A stretch of 64,000 bases of DNA from Bacteroidia bacterium (GTDB lineage Bacteria > Bacteroidota > Bacteroidia > J057): the NCBI GenBank assembly GCA_033391075.1, contig JAWPMV010000001.1:1922001-1986000 (forward strand), read 5' to 3'. Under the pieces are notes generated by a model. That model ran no database searches. It was not told the DNA's origin and saw nothing but the letters and a program-made list of their open reading frames with translations. Numbering within the stretch: position 1 is the stretch's first letter; each line of letters opens with the position of its first letter. The position numbers were made by a program, and so were the translations under genes. Below are positions 36,946 to 46,284 of the stretch, in pieces.

Positions 36946-37872
36946 ATGAAAAAAGTAAGCTGGAACGGGGTCTACCCCGCATTAACTACCGCCTTCCACG
37001 AAAATGGAGATCTCGATCTGGATACCTTTGCTATGAATGTCAATGCCCAATTAGAAGCGGGAGTTGATGGGATAGTTATCGGAGGATCTTTAGGAGAAAG
37101 TAGTACCCTCACGCATGAAGATCGTTTGGAAATCCTCCAGATGTGTCTGGATAAATTCGGCGATCGTACGGATGTAATTCTGAATATTGCAGAAGGCTCT
37201 ACCCGGGCCGCTATCAGCCTCGCTCAAAAAGCAGAAGCTGCAGGAGCCCATGGCCTTATGGTCTTGCCTCCCATGATGTATAAACCTACAGATGATGAGG
37301 TAAAAGAATTTTTCGAAGAGGTTGCCAAGAGTACCAGCCTTCCGATGATGCTCTACAATAATCCGGTGGATTATAAGATTGAAATAACGTTGGACATTTT
37401 TGAACAATTGGCCTATCTCGACAATATCACCGCAGTAAAAGAGAGTACCCGTGATCTCTCCAATGTAACCCGATTCAAAAATCGCTTTGGCGATAGATTT
37501 AAAGTCTTGTGTGGAGTAGATACAATTGCGATGGAAGCGCTCTTGATGGGTGCAGATGGATGGGTAGCGGGTCTGGTTGATGCCTTTCCTGCAGAAACGG
37601 TTGCCATTTATCGTTTGGTGAAAGCTGGAAGGATAAAAGAAGCCCTGGAAATTCATCGTTGGTTCCTGCCTATTCTGGAATTGGACATCAATCCTCAACT
37701 GGTACAGAATATTAAACTTGCTGAAGTCTATACGGGCATAGGTACAGAGCACGTAAGAGCACCGAGAAAACCATTGAGGGGTGCTGAGAGGGCTAGGGTC
37801 ATCAAGATTATAGAAGATGGCTTAAAAAGCAGACCTCAGCTTCCTGATTATTTGAGTCTGGCGGTTCATTAG
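36946..37872 (+). CDS. DapA-family lyase/deaminase, probable pyrroline-4-hydroxy-2-carboxylate deaminase
   Basis: A 308-residue TIM-barrel protein of the dihydrodipicolinate synthase superfamily. The catalytic Tyr is Y137 (MMLYNNPVDY) and the Schiff-base lysine is K165 in TAVKESTRDLS; GGSLGESSTL is the substrate-carboxylate loop. In trans-4-hydroxyproline catabolism a DapA-family enzyme deaminates delta-1-pyrroline-4-hydroxy-2-carboxylate to alpha-ketoglutarate semialdehyde. That assignment rests on the epimerase 12 bases downstream and the amino-acid oxidase after it. Other DapA-family activities are possible by sequence alone. Confidence 0.82.
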   Translation: MKKVSWNGVYPALTTAFHENGDLDLDTFAMNVNAQLEAGVDGIVIGGSLGESSTLTHEDRLEILQMCLDKFGDRTDVILNIAEGSTRAAISLAQKAEAAGAHGLMVLPPMMYKPTDDEVKEFFEEVAKSTSLPMMLYNNPVDYKIEITLDIFEQLAYLDNITAVKESTRDLSNVTRFKNRFGDRFKVLCGVDTIAMEALLMGADGWVAGLVDAFPAETVAIYRLVKAGRIKEALEIHRWFLPILELDINPQLVQNIKLAEVYTGIGTEHVRAPRKPLRGAERARVIKIIEDGLKSRPQLPDYLSLAVH

Positions 37873-37884
37873 GAGAGAAGATTT

Positions 37885-38886
37885 ATGAGAAAGACCTTTT
37901 TCTGCGTAGATGCTCATACCTGTGGCAATCCAGTCCGCCTGGTTGCCGGAGGAGGACCCCAGCTTGAGGGAAGCAATATGATGGAGCGCAGGCTTCATTT
38001 CCTCAAAGAATTTGACTGGATTAGAAAGGGACTTATGTTTGAGCCCCGAGGGCACGACATGATGTCGGGAAGTATTCTCTATCCGCCCAGTGATCCTGCA
38101 AATGATATCGGCATACTTTTTATCGAAACCAGCGGCTGCCTACCAATGTGCGGGCATGGAACCATAGGTACAGTAACCATCGCTTTAGAGGAAGGATTGG
38201 TGCAGCCTAAAGTTCCCGGGAAATTGAAGTTAGAAACTCCTGCCGGCTTGGTTAAAGTAGTCTATACAGAAAAAAATGGGAAGATTTCCTCCGTTCGACT
38301 AACCAATATCCCCTCTTTTCTTTATAAAGAGAATTTGACAGTCGATTGTCCTGATCTGGGAGAATTGGTGTTGGATGTAGCTTATGGAGGAAACTTCTAT
38401 GCTATTGTAGATCCACAAGAATCCTTCTCAGGGATTGAAGACTATACGGCAGGTGATCTTATTAGGTGGAGCCCGATAATAAGAGAACGTCTAAACCAGA
38501 AATACGAATTCCAGCATCCGCTTTATCCGGAAATCAAGGGCCTCAGCCACTTGCTCTGGACCGGTAAAACCTTGAGTCCGGAGGCGGATGCCAGGAATGC
38601 CGTATTCTATGGCGATAAAGCCATCGATCGTTCTCCTTGCGGTACGGGCACCTCTGCTCGTATGGCTCAATGGGCCGCCAAAGGCAAACTCAAAAAAGGA
38701 GATCGTTTCGTTCACGAAAGTTTCATCGGTTCTACCTTCATCGGAAGGGTAGAAGAGGAGACCAGCTGTGGAGAATATCCGGCCATCATTCCCAGTATAG
38801 AAGGCTGGGCCAAAATCACGGGCTACAACAACATCATCATAGATGATGAAGACGATCCTTATGCCCATGGCTTTCAAGTGATTTAA
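37885..38886 (+). CDS. 4-hydroxyproline 2-epimerase (proline racemase superfamily)
   Basis: A 333-residue protein with both catalytic cysteines of the proline-racemase fold: C89 in MCGHG and C252 in DRSPCGTGTSA. Retention of both Cys argues for an epimerase rather than the Cys/Thr trans-3-hydroxyproline dehydratase group. It converts trans-4-hydroxy-L-proline to cis-4-hydroxy-D-proline. Opening FFCVDAHTCGNPVRLV is a family signature. It lies between the DapA-family gene and the D-amino-acid oxidase-like gene. Confidence 0.9.
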   Translation: MRKTFFCVDAHTCGNPVRLVAGGGPQLEGSNMMERRLHFLKEFDWIRKGLMFEPRGHDMMSGSILYPPSDPANDIGILFIETSGCLPMCGHGTIGTVTIALEEGLVQPKVPGKLKLETPAGLVKVVYTEKNGKISSVRLTNIPSFLYKENLTVDCPDLGELVLDVAYGGNFYAIVDPQESFSGIEDYTAGDLIRWSPIIRERLNQKYEFQHPLYPEIKGLSHLLWTGKTLSPEADARNAVFYGDKAIDRSPCGTGTSARMAQWAAKGKLKKGDRFVHESFIGSTFIGRVEEETSCGEYPAIIPSIEGWAKITGYNNIIIDDEDDPYAHGFQVI

Positions 38887-38993
38887 GGAAATTCTATTTA
38901 GCTCAATCAAATTATTCTGTGCCAGAGCAACTGGAATTTTTGCTTCTTTTTCATTTTGGGAAAAGAAGAAACCTCAAAAAATAAAAAGAGCAA

Positions 38994-40238
38994 ATGCATA
39001 TTCATATCGTTGGCGGCGGCATCATCGGCCTATGCTCTGCCTGGTATCTGAAAAAAGCCGGATGTGAAGTAACAATCATTGACCGAAGTGATCTTTCGGA
39101 TGGTACCTCTCATGGAAATGCGGGTATGATTGTTCCCAGTCATTTTGTGCCACTCGCAGCGCCGGGAGTGATCGCACAGGGAATCAAATGGATGTTTCAG
39201 GAGAAAAGCCCATTTTACATCCGTCCTCGCCTCAATCTGGAATTGGGTCAATGGCTCTGGCATTTTTATCGTTCCTGTAGCAAAGAAAAAGTACAGGCAG
39301 CTATGCCCATTCTCTTTCAGTTCAATGAATGGAGCAAGGAACTATATAAAGCTTTTTCAGAAGAGGAGGGCTTTGATTTTTCTTATGAGGAAAAAGGGCT
39401 GCTCATGTTGTACAAGACAGCTAAAGCGGAAGAAGAAGAAGGGGAACTTGCAGAGCAGGCTCATAAACTCGGCATTGAGGCCGAGATCATCTCCCAATCC
39501 GGATTACAGGAACTTGAACCGGGTATCCGGATTGATGCACGTGGAGGGATACTCTTTCCCGGAGATGCCCATCTCTACCCAAATCAATTTATTGCTCGCT
39601 TGATTGCTGCTTTGAAAAAAGAAGGAGTGAAATTTAAAACAGGGCAAACAGTCTCTGACTTTAATTATTCAAATGATAAAATCACCCAAATTCGCCTGGA
39701 TTCAGGCGAAGATTTGGAAGTAGATCAGCTTTTACTTTGCTCGGGAAGTTGGACTGCTCGTATCCTCAAAAAACTGGGGCAAAAGATGCTTTTGCAAGAT
39801 GGTAGAGGCTATTCATTTACCCTCAAAGATCCAGCTTTGCGACCCGGTATTCCCACCATCCTTACAGAAGCCAAAGTAGCGGTAACTCCCATGGGCAAAG
39901 ACCTGCGTATAGGAGGCTCTTTAGAACTCAGCAATCTGTCCACCAAAATCAATCCGAAACGACTTGCGGGGATTTATGAAAGTATGCCCAGATATTATCC
40001 CGATCTTTCCTTCGAAAGTCCTGACTTAGGAGAAGTTTGGCAGGGATATAGACCTTGCACACCAGATGGTATGCCTTATATTGATAAATCAAATCAAATA
40101 GAAAACCTGGCAATAGCGACAGGTCACGGTATGATGGGAATGAGTCTGGGACCAGCCACGGGCAAACTGCTGAGTGAAATTATGACCAGGCAAAAGCCGA
40201 GCATTGAAACCCGGCTTTTCTCTTTGAATAGATTCTAG
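38994..40238 (+). CDS. FAD-dependent D-amino-acid / D-hydroxyproline dehydrogenase
   Basis: A 414-residue DAO/DadA-family flavoenzyme. The N-terminus HIVGGGIIGLCSAWYLKKAG is the GxGxxG dinucleotide motif followed by TIIDRSD. The C-terminal ATGHGMMGMSLGPATGKLL is the conserved FAD-binding segment, and EVWQGYRPCTPDGMPYI is typical of DadA-like dehydrogenases. In this context it should oxidise cis-4-hydroxy-D-proline to delta-1-pyrroline-4-hydroxy-2-carboxylate. A 107-base gap separates it from the epimerase. Its stop overlaps the convergent Ada-like gene by 4 bases. Confidence 0.86.
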   Translation: MHIHIVGGGIIGLCSAWYLKKAGCEVTIIDRSDLSDGTSHGNAGMIVPSHFVPLAAPGVIAQGIKWMFQEKSPFYIRPRLNLELGQWLWHFYRSCSKEKVQAAMPILFQFNEWSKELYKAFSEEEGFDFSYEEKGLLMLYKTAKAEEEEGELAEQAHKLGIEAEIISQSGLQELEPGIRIDARGGILFPGDAHLYPNQFIARLIAALKKEGVKFKTGQTVSDFNYSNDKITQIRLDSGEDLEVDQLLLCSGSWTARILKKLGQKMLLQDGRGYSFTLKDPALRPGIPTILTEAKVAVTPMGKDLRIGGSLELSNLSTKINPKRLAGIYESMPRYYPDLSFESPDLGEVWQGYRPCTPDGMPYIDKSNQIENLAIATGHGMMGMSLGPATGKLLSEIMTRQKPSIETRLFSLNRF

Positions 40239-41074
40239 TTATGTTGTTGGGCCATTTCCCAGCCAATCAGAGCTTTCTTTCTATCACTACCCCAGCGATA
40301 TTCCCCGAGTTTGCCTTCTTTGCGTATCACTCGATGACAGGGAATTAGATAGGCAATAGGATTCCTGCCCACAGCCGTTCCTACAGCCCGGACTGCTTTG
40401 GGATTCGCAATTTGTTCTGCTAAATCTCCATAGGTTGTAAGCTGCCCGCTGGGAATATTTAGGAGAGCTTCCCAGACTTTCAGTTGAAAGTTCGTTCCCT
40501 GAACAAATAGACTTAATTCCCCTTGTTTATTTCGGTGGAAAATTTGGTCAACAATGTGGAGGGTTTCCTCCAGGCTTTCAACCAAAGAGGCTAATGCCCA
40601 CTTCTCTTTGAATTGCTGAACTTCCTGTTCTTTTGTTTCCTCGGAAAGAAAAGCCAGTGCACAAACTCCTCGGTCGGTTTTAGCAATCAGACAATCTCCA
40701 AATGGGGTGGAATGAATACCATAATAAATGATAAGACCTTTGCCCATATTTCGGTATTCGGCAGGTGTCATCGCTTCGATTTTTACAAAGAGATCATAGA
40801 CCCGCGATTGAGAAGATAAGCCCGCCAAGTCTGCCGCCTGGTCTATACTTTTAACCTCATGGATCTTCTCCCTCAAAAAATCAATGGAGAGAAATTGCAT
40901 GAATTTTTTAGGACTAACGCCAGCCCATGCACTAAACATCTTTTGAAAGTGGTCTGGGGAAAGGTGAACCTTGTCGGCAATTTCATCCAAACTGGGTCTC
41001 TCCTTGAAGTTCTCCGCGATGTATTTGATCGATTGCTCAATCCTTTGGTAATCTATTTGTGCTTGTTCCATCAT
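40235..41074 (-). CDS. AraC-type HTH fused to methylated-DNA-protein cysteine methyltransferase (Ada-like)
   Basis: A 279-residue protein. Residues about 10-105 form an AraC DNA-binding domain (LDEIADKVHLSPDHFQKMFSAWAGVSP ... MTPAEYRN). The remainder is the O6-alkylguanine-DNA alkyltransferase fold ending NPIAYLIPCHRVI, with the acceptor cysteine C246. The N-terminal zinc-binding, methylphosphotriester-sensing domain of true Ada is absent, so the protein may repair O6-methylguanine and regulate DNA, but not by the classic Ada switch. The divergent spacer to 41288 contains the GAACAC repeat. Confidence 0.9.
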   Translation of the reverse strand: MMEQAQIDYQRIEQSIKYIAENFKERPSLDEIADKVHLSPDHFQKMFSAWAGVSPKKFMQFLSIDFLREKIHEVKSIDQAADLAGLSSQSRVYDLFVKIEAMTPAEYRNMGKGLIIYYGIHSTPFGDCLIAKTDRGVCALAFLSEETKEQEVQQFKEKWALASLVESLEETLHIVDQIFHRNKQGELSLFVQGTNFQLKVWEALLNIPSGQLTTYGDLAEQIANPKAVRAVGTAVGRNPIAYLIPCHRVIRKEGKLGEYRWGSDRKKALIGWEMAQQHN

Positions 41075-41157
41075 TATTTTTTCTCAAAACTAGGAGAGTT
41101 AGCTGCTGTTTTCAACCTGATTCTTGTGCTGTTGAAGCAAATTGAAGAGAGCTCTGC

Positions 41158-41216
41158 TGTTCTTGTGTTCAAGTATTCATGAAAATATCCATTAGAACAC
41201 AAGAACACAAGAACAC
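41158..41216. repeat. GAACAC-type dispersed inverted repeat, copy A
   Basis: Left arm TGTTCTTGTGTTC (41158-41170) and right arm GAACACAAGAACACAAGAACAC (41195-41216) pair over 13 bases. The right arm is three tandem GAACAC units 8 bases apart. Copies lie at 52808-52893 and 62403-62461. This one is in a divergent spacer. Confidence 0.65.
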
Positions 41217-41287
41217 TTTGACACCCCAAAAATATCTCTACCTTTATCCTCAGAAACATCGGACTACTCAATTCGCAATTTTCTAGC

Positions 41288-43039
41288 ATGAAACGGATTA
41301 TATTTCTTCTGGGACTCCTTCTATTTTTTGCCTTCAGTTATCTGTACCTGATCCAGGATTTCTCAAAAACAAAAAGTAACCTTATCTACAATGGAATCAT
41401 CCTCACCATGGAGGCTGTTCATCCATCTGTGGAGGCTATTTTTGTGGAAGATGGCATCATCCAGGCTGTAGGGAAATATGATGAACTAAAGGATCTGGCT
41501 GATGAGGATACGGAAGTGCTGGACCTGGATGGGAATACCCTGATGCCGGGATTTATTGATAGCCATACGCATGCGGTTGGCAGTAGTTTTCTCCATTCCA
41601 TGATAGACTTGAGCGGCTTTAAACACAACCGTCCGGAGGAAGTCTGGACCCATTTGGAATCAGAAGTAAAGAATTTTGATAAGGGAGAATGGATTGTGTG
41701 TAAAGGCCTCGATCCGGTTTTGGTAAAAGGATTGATCCCTCCTCATATTTCCTATCTGGATTCTATTGCTCCTGACAATCCTTTATTTATTATTTCCCAA
41801 AGCCTCCATTCCCAATGGGCAAACAGCCTGGCATTTCAAGAAGTAGGAATTGATGAAAATAGTCCGGATCCCTCAGCGAGTAGCTATTATGAAAAAGACG
41901 AAGCGGGGAAGCTCACAGGATTTATAGCTGAACAAGAAGCATTCTATCCTTTTCGCCTGAAATTGGTAGAAGCAGGAAGAGAGCAATTGGTGAAATCAAT
42001 AGTCCAAGTCATGGATCAATATGCAGCTTATGGAAATACTACGATAGCCACTCTGGGGATGAGTACCAATGATCCCAATGCCTTTCGCCTATACGAACAT
42101 CTTTCCTCTGAAAAGCCGGGCCTCCTCAACCAGGTACTGGTTAAGTTCGGTATGCTTCCCGAACGGAAAGCTGGGGTGAGACATTTTGCCTATATCCGGA
42201 AAGATGCCATCAATCTTCTGCCTTCCAGTCCTGAAAATGGGGATGATTTTTTTAAAGTATTGGGCGTAAAATTTTGGTATGATGGCTCGCCCTATACAGG
42301 TTCGATGTATGTAGAAGAACCCTATCTGGTTTCTCCACTTACAAAAGAAGGATTTCTGATTCCGGATGGATGGAGAGGGGAAGCCTTGATTGAGCATGAT
42401 AGCCTGGAACATTGGGTGAAAAAATACCAGTCGGAAGGTTGGCAAATAGCGATTCATGCCCAGGGAGATTTAGCCATTCGAGAAATTTTGGAAGTCCTGG
42501 AGAAAAATCCTGCAGGGAAAGACAAAAGGACCCGACTGGAACATTGCATATTGCTGGCTGAGTCGAGCATACCCAAAATGAAAGAATTAGGGATTACTCC
42601 CAATTTCCACATCAATCATCTCTACTACTATGGACAGGCGCTGAGGGATGAGATCATTGGGCCAGAAAGAGCTGAAAAACTATTGCCTATAAAAACCGCA
42701 GCTAATGCAGGTCTCGCTTATGCTATGCATGCCGATAAACCCATGTTTGAAAGTGATCCGATAAGCCTTATGTCCACCGCAATCCAAAGGCAAACCCGGC
42801 AAGGAGATACCCTGGGATTTGATCAGGCTTTGAGTATAGAGGAAAGTTTGAGAGCAATGACGATAAACGCTGCCTGGCAACTCCAAATGGAAGATAAGAT
42901 TGGATCTATTAAAGCAGGCAAGTATGCTGATTTTGTAGTTCTGGATCAAAATCCTCTGCAAACTAGTCCGGAGAATTTCAGAGATATCTCTATCTTACAA
43001 ACAATTGTAAACGGTAATACTGTTTATAAAAATGAATAG
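41288..43039 (+). CDS. YtcJ-like amidohydrolase, membrane-anchored
   Basis: A 583-residue protein with an N-terminal hydrophobic anchor (IIFLLGLLLFFAFSYLYLI). Amidohydrolase_3 hallmarks follow: MPGFIDSHTHAVG, the KGLDPVLVKG and QSLHSQWANS segments, HAQGDLAIREIL, and the C-terminal YADFVVLDQNPLQTSPENFRDI. This family hydrolyses exocyclic amides or related substrates; the true substrate of YtcJ-like proteins is generally unknown. It is separate from the hydroxyproline set, with its own upstream spacer. Confidence 0.86.
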   Translation: MKRIIFLLGLLLFFAFSYLYLIQDFSKTKSNLIYNGIILTMEAVHPSVEAIFVEDGIIQAVGKYDELKDLADEDTEVLDLDGNTLMPGFIDSHTHAVGSSFLHSMIDLSGFKHNRPEEVWTHLESEVKNFDKGEWIVCKGLDPVLVKGLIPPHISYLDSIAPDNPLFIISQSLHSQWANSLAFQEVGIDENSPDPSASSYYEKDEAGKLTGFIAEQEAFYPFRLKLVEAGREQLVKSIVQVMDQYAAYGNTTIATLGMSTNDPNAFRLYEHLSSEKPGLLNQVLVKFGMLPERKAGVRHFAYIRKDAINLLPSSPENGDDFFKVLGVKFWYDGSPYTGSMYVEEPYLVSPLTKEGFLIPDGWRGEALIEHDSLEHWVKKYQSEGWQIAIHAQGDLAIREILEVLEKNPAGKDKRTRLEHCILLAESSIPKMKELGITPNFHINHLYYYGQALRDEIIGPERAEKLLPIKTAANAGLAYAMHADKPMFESDPISLMSTAIQRQTRQGDTLGFDQALSIEESLRAMTINAAWQLQMEDKIGSIKAGKYADFVVLDQNPLQTSPENFRDISILQTIVNGNTVYKNE

Positions 43040-43084
43040 CGCCTCAATATTAAAGTAGTCCAACATACTTTAATCAGATAACCC

Positions 43085-43618
43085 ATGAAAAAACTTAGCT
43101 TAGTCTTTCTTTGCCTGATTCTATCTACCGCAAGCTTCACCCAATCCAAGAAAGCTAAAAAACTCTACGACAAAGCCTATAAAGCTGCTCAGGATGGCTA
43201 TGCGATTGAAGCCTCCGTGCATTTGACTGACGCCATTGTACTCTACAAAGACTATGCAGAAGCATATGAACTGAGAGCCCTCTGCTTCCTCGCGATGAAC
43301 AGAGAGAGTCAAGCTGCCAAGGATTTTGAGAAAGCAGCTGAAATAAATCCCAAAATGATGCGGTCTTTAGCTAATCTGATTGATATTAATCGGAAGGCTG
43401 AAAATTGGGAAAAGGTTGCTAAATATGCCGCCGTCATTTATGAACATCATGCCTATAATGGCTGTCGGGCGATGTATGAGTGGGGAGATGCATTAGAAAA
43501 AATGGGGAATATTGAACTAGCCAAAGAGAAGTACAAAACGTTTTTAGGCATGGATTGCAAGGAGATGAAAAATGAAAGCATGAAAGTAGAGCAATCCCTT
43601 CGCTTGTTACGAAATTAG
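43085..43618 (+). CDS. TPR-repeat exported protein
   Basis: A 177-residue protein with a signal peptide (MKKLSLVFLCLILSTASFTQ). It carries tandem TPR-like helices: KKLYDKAYKAAQDGYAIEASVHLTDA, then YAEAYELRALCFLAMNRESQAAKDFEKA, and CRAMYEWGDALEKMGNIELAKEKYKTFL. Such proteins scaffold partners in the periplasm; the partner is unknown. It is followed 76 bases later by an outer-membrane protein gene that may share a role. Confidence 0.75.
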   Translation: MKKLSLVFLCLILSTASFTQSKKAKKLYDKAYKAAQDGYAIEASVHLTDAIVLYKDYAEAYELRALCFLAMNRESQAAKDFEKAAEINPKMMRSLANLIDINRKAENWEKVAKYAAVIYEHHAYNGCRAMYEWGDALEKMGNIELAKEKYKTFLGMDCKEMKNESMKVEQSLRLLRN

Positions 43619-43694
43619 AGAATTTTTATTCCTCCTTTTTGAAGTTTACCTTTGGAGAACCCCCATTTTTTGTCAACCTAAATACTGACTTGAA

Positions 43695-44207
43695 ATGAAG
43701 AAGTTTTTTCTCTTTTTGCTTACTGTTCTATTTCTCTCAGGCAGTAAGTTGCATGCGCAGAACTACAAAACATCTCTTGGGCTTCGCATAGGTCCTTACT
43801 ATGGAGTTACCCTCAAGCATTTTACCCGCAATGTCCGGGCGCTGGAATTTATCCTCGTGACCCGAAGGGGAGGAGTAGGACTAACTGGTTTATATGAGAT
43901 TCATACACGGGCGTTTGGCCTGGATCGACTTCAGGCATATGGCGGAATTGGGGGGCATGTGAATATCTTCGATCGCTACGATTCCAATTTTTGGGATTGG
44001 GATGATGACCGGGATAGAGATGGAATAAATTTGGGAAATGACCAATTGCTCAATATTGGCCTGGATATGGTTTTGGGCCTTGAGTACACCATTAAAGAAT
44101 TGCCTTTCAATGTCGGCATTGATTGGAAACCTGCCATCAACCTAATTGGGGACTATGGTTTATCTTCAGATCAATTCGCCATATCTTTTAGATTTGTATT
44201 TCGCTAA
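43695..44207 (+). CDS. Small outer-membrane beta-barrel protein
   Basis: A 170-residue protein with a signal peptide (to about FLSGSKLHAQ). Alternating amphipathic strands fill the mature chain (TSLGLRIGPYYGVTLKHF, GVGLTGLYEIHT, LQAYGGIGGHVNIF, LDMVLGLEYTI), and the C-terminal strand ends FRFVFR, compatible with insertion by BAM. It resembles the small OmpX-like or porin-type barrels of Bacteroidota. Function is unknown. Confidence 0.68.
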   Translation: MKKFFLFLLTVLFLSGSKLHAQNYKTSLGLRIGPYYGVTLKHFTRNVRALEFILVTRRGGVGLTGLYEIHTRAFGLDRLQAYGGIGGHVNIFDRYDSNFWDWDDDRDRDGINLGNDQLLNIGLDMVLGLEYTIKELPFNVGIDWKPAINLIGDYGLSSDQFAISFRFVFR

Positions 44208-44227
44208 GTCAAGATTATAAGCCTCTT

Positions 44228-46213
44228 ATGATGTCTATTTATCGCTACTTATTACTACTGGGCTTTTTGGGTCTGGTTCAGCTTTCTTTTACCCAAAAAA
44301 GGGCCCTGAAGATTGATGATTATTTCTCTTTCCAACAAGTTCAATCTCCCCTGATCAGTCCGGATGGAAAATGGGTGGCATGGTTACAGCGGGAAATTAT
44401 GTTTAAGGAGGAAAAGTCAGAAACTAGTCTTTGGATGAAATCCCTGGAAGGCGGTGAGCCGATCCGGATGACAGCTAAAGGAAGTAGCGTCAGTCAACAT
44501 CGCTGGAGCCCGGATGGAAAATATCTCAGTTTCATGGCAAATAGAAATGAGAGTAAAAGCCAGGTCTGGGTTTTAAACAGACAAGGGGGAGAAGCCCAGC
44601 AACTGACCAAAGTGAAGCAAGGAATCGGAGGATATGAATGGTCGCCGGATGGCAAACAATTGTTGCTGAGTATTCGGGAAGAGCCCAAAAAAGAGAAAAA
44701 GGAAAAAGATGCCAAGAAGGAAAGTCCCAAGCCCTGGGTAATAGACCGACTTCAATTCAAAAGAGACTATACTGGATATCTGGATACATTACATACTCAT
44801 TTGTTTGTTCAAACAGTCGGAGATACAGGGCTTACGCAATTGACCCTGGGAGATTTTGATGCAGGCCAGGCAAGTTGGAGTCCGGATGGGAGCAAGGTTG
44901 TTTTTGTAAGTAATCGGACCGATAATCCAGATGCAAATTCCAATACGGATATCTGGATGGTATCCATAGATAAACCGGCTGAGTTAAGCCAACTCACGCA
45001 AAATCCAGGATCTGATTATTCACCTGCCTGGAGTCCTGATGGTAAATCCATCGCCTATATTACTTCTACTCAACCTGAGATCATTTGGTATGCTACCAAT
45101 CATTTAGCCATGCTGTCTTTGGAAGGAAAGAAAAGCAAAGTGCTGACTTCAAAGCTGGATCGAAACATTTCTCGGCCCAAATTTTCTTCAGATGGAACTA
45201 CTATTTATTTCAATTTAGAAGACAGTGGAGAATCTCAGCTTGCCCGTATGTCATTGAAGAATGGGAAAATAGAGCGTTTGGTGAAAGGCAATGACATTCT
45301 CAGAGGCTATGATCTGCATACTTCAGGAAATATCGCGATGGCAGTAAGTCGATCCGATTTGCCGGGAGAGGTATTTCTCTACCGTCAGACGGGTATTCAA
45401 CAATTGACTGAGGTAAACAAAGAGATTTTGGATTCTTTACACTTGGCCTCTGTTGAATCGATCACATTTAAAAGCAATGACGGAACTGATATTGAAGGAT
45501 TCTTTTATAAGCCTTTCGGTTTTGAAAATGGGAAGAAATATCCGACCCTTCTACGCATACATGGAGGACCAGTATCTCAATATACTTCTGCCTTTAATTT
45601 CGAAGCTCAGCTTTTTGCTGCTCAGGGTTATCTGGTGATCATGACCAATCCTCGGGGCTCTTCGGGCTACGGACAGGATTTTTCTATGGCCATTTTTCAG
45701 GATTGGGGAAAGAAAGACTATGAGGATGTCATGGCAGGAGTGGATTATGCCATCACACAAGGATGGGCCGATGAGAATAAATTGGGCGTAGGGGGCTGGT
45801 CCTATGGGGGAATCCTGACAAACTATGTCATTACACAAACTACACGTTTCCATGCCGCAATTTCAGGTGCAAGTGAGGTCTTATATGTAGCAAACTATGG
45901 GCATGATCATTATCAGCTACAGTGGGAAAAGGAATTTGGGCTTCCCTGGGAGAACCGGGAACTTTGGGAAAAGATCTCTCCATTCAACTACCTGACCAGG
46001 GTAAAAACGCCTACCTTGATTATGGGAGGAGAACATGATTGGAATGTACCCATTCTGAATTCAGAGCAAATGTATCAGGCGTTAAAAAGATTGGGAGTTC
46101 AAACCCAATTGGTGGTCTATCCCAATGAACATCACGGAATACGTCGGCCCAGTTTTATAAAGGATAGGTATCAAAGATATCTGGATTGGTATGCAAAATA
46201 CCTCAATCCATAG
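44228..46213 (+). CDS. S9-family (prolyl oligopeptidase-type) exported peptidase
   Basis: A 661-residue protein with an N-terminal signal-like segment (YRYLLLLGFLGLVQLSFTQ). The propeller half shows repeats ISPDGKWVAWL, WSPDGKYLSFM, WSPDGKQLLLS and WSPDGKSIAYI. The catalytic half has GGWSYGG (S525), D604 in GGEHDWNVP and H636 in NEHHGIRRP, and IHGGPVSQ as oxyanion strand. This is a second S9 peptidase in the window, similar in layout to the one at 15831 but with a distinct sequence. It likely cleaves peptides in the periplasm. Confidence 0.9.
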   Translation: MMSIYRYLLLLGFLGLVQLSFTQKRALKIDDYFSFQQVQSPLISPDGKWVAWLQREIMFKEEKSETSLWMKSLEGGEPIRMTAKGSSVSQHRWSPDGKYLSFMANRNESKSQVWVLNRQGGEAQQLTKVKQGIGGYEWSPDGKQLLLSIREEPKKEKKEKDAKKESPKPWVIDRLQFKRDYTGYLDTLHTHLFVQTVGDTGLTQLTLGDFDAGQASWSPDGSKVVFVSNRTDNPDANSNTDIWMVSIDKPAELSQLTQNPGSDYSPAWSPDGKSIAYITSTQPEIIWYATNHLAMLSLEGKKSKVLTSKLDRNISRPKFSSDGTTIYFNLEDSGESQLARMSLKNGKIERLVKGNDILRGYDLHTSGNIAMAVSRSDLPGEVFLYRQTGIQQLTEVNKEILDSLHLASVESITFKSNDGTDIEGFFYKPFGFENGKKYPTLLRIHGGPVSQYTSAFNFEAQLFAAQGYLVIMTNPRGSSGYGQDFSMAIFQDWGKKDYEDVMAGVDYAITQGWADENKLGVGGWSYGGILTNYVITQTTRFHAAISGASEVLYVANYGHDHYQLQWEKEFGLPWENRELWEKISPFNYLTRVKTPTLIMGGEHDWNVPILNSEQMYQALKRLGVQTQLVVYPNEHHGIRRPSFIKDRYQRYLDWYAKYLNP

Positions 46214-46220
46214 AAAATAA

Positions 46221-46243
46221 GGGTCAGGCAATTTGCCTGACCC
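46221..46243. terminator. Bidirectional terminator between convergent genes
   Basis: GGGTCAGGCAA, T, TTGCCTGACCC (stem up to 11 bp). It lies between the S9 peptidase stop and the stop of the convergent cytolysin-like gene. Confidence 0.75.
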
Positions 46244-46284
46244 TTGAACTTAACACAAATGCTTGCTAATCAATCGACAAAATT

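Noticed and set aside
37090..37752. A 220-residue minus-strand frame inside the DapA-family gene
   Set aside because: It is a mirror of a gene with intact catalytic Tyr and Lys; the antisense protein has no motif.
41158..41216. A possible CRISPR array from the repeated GAACAC words
   Set aside because: The unit is only 8 bases, spacers are 2 bases, and no cas genes are present; it is an inverted repeat.
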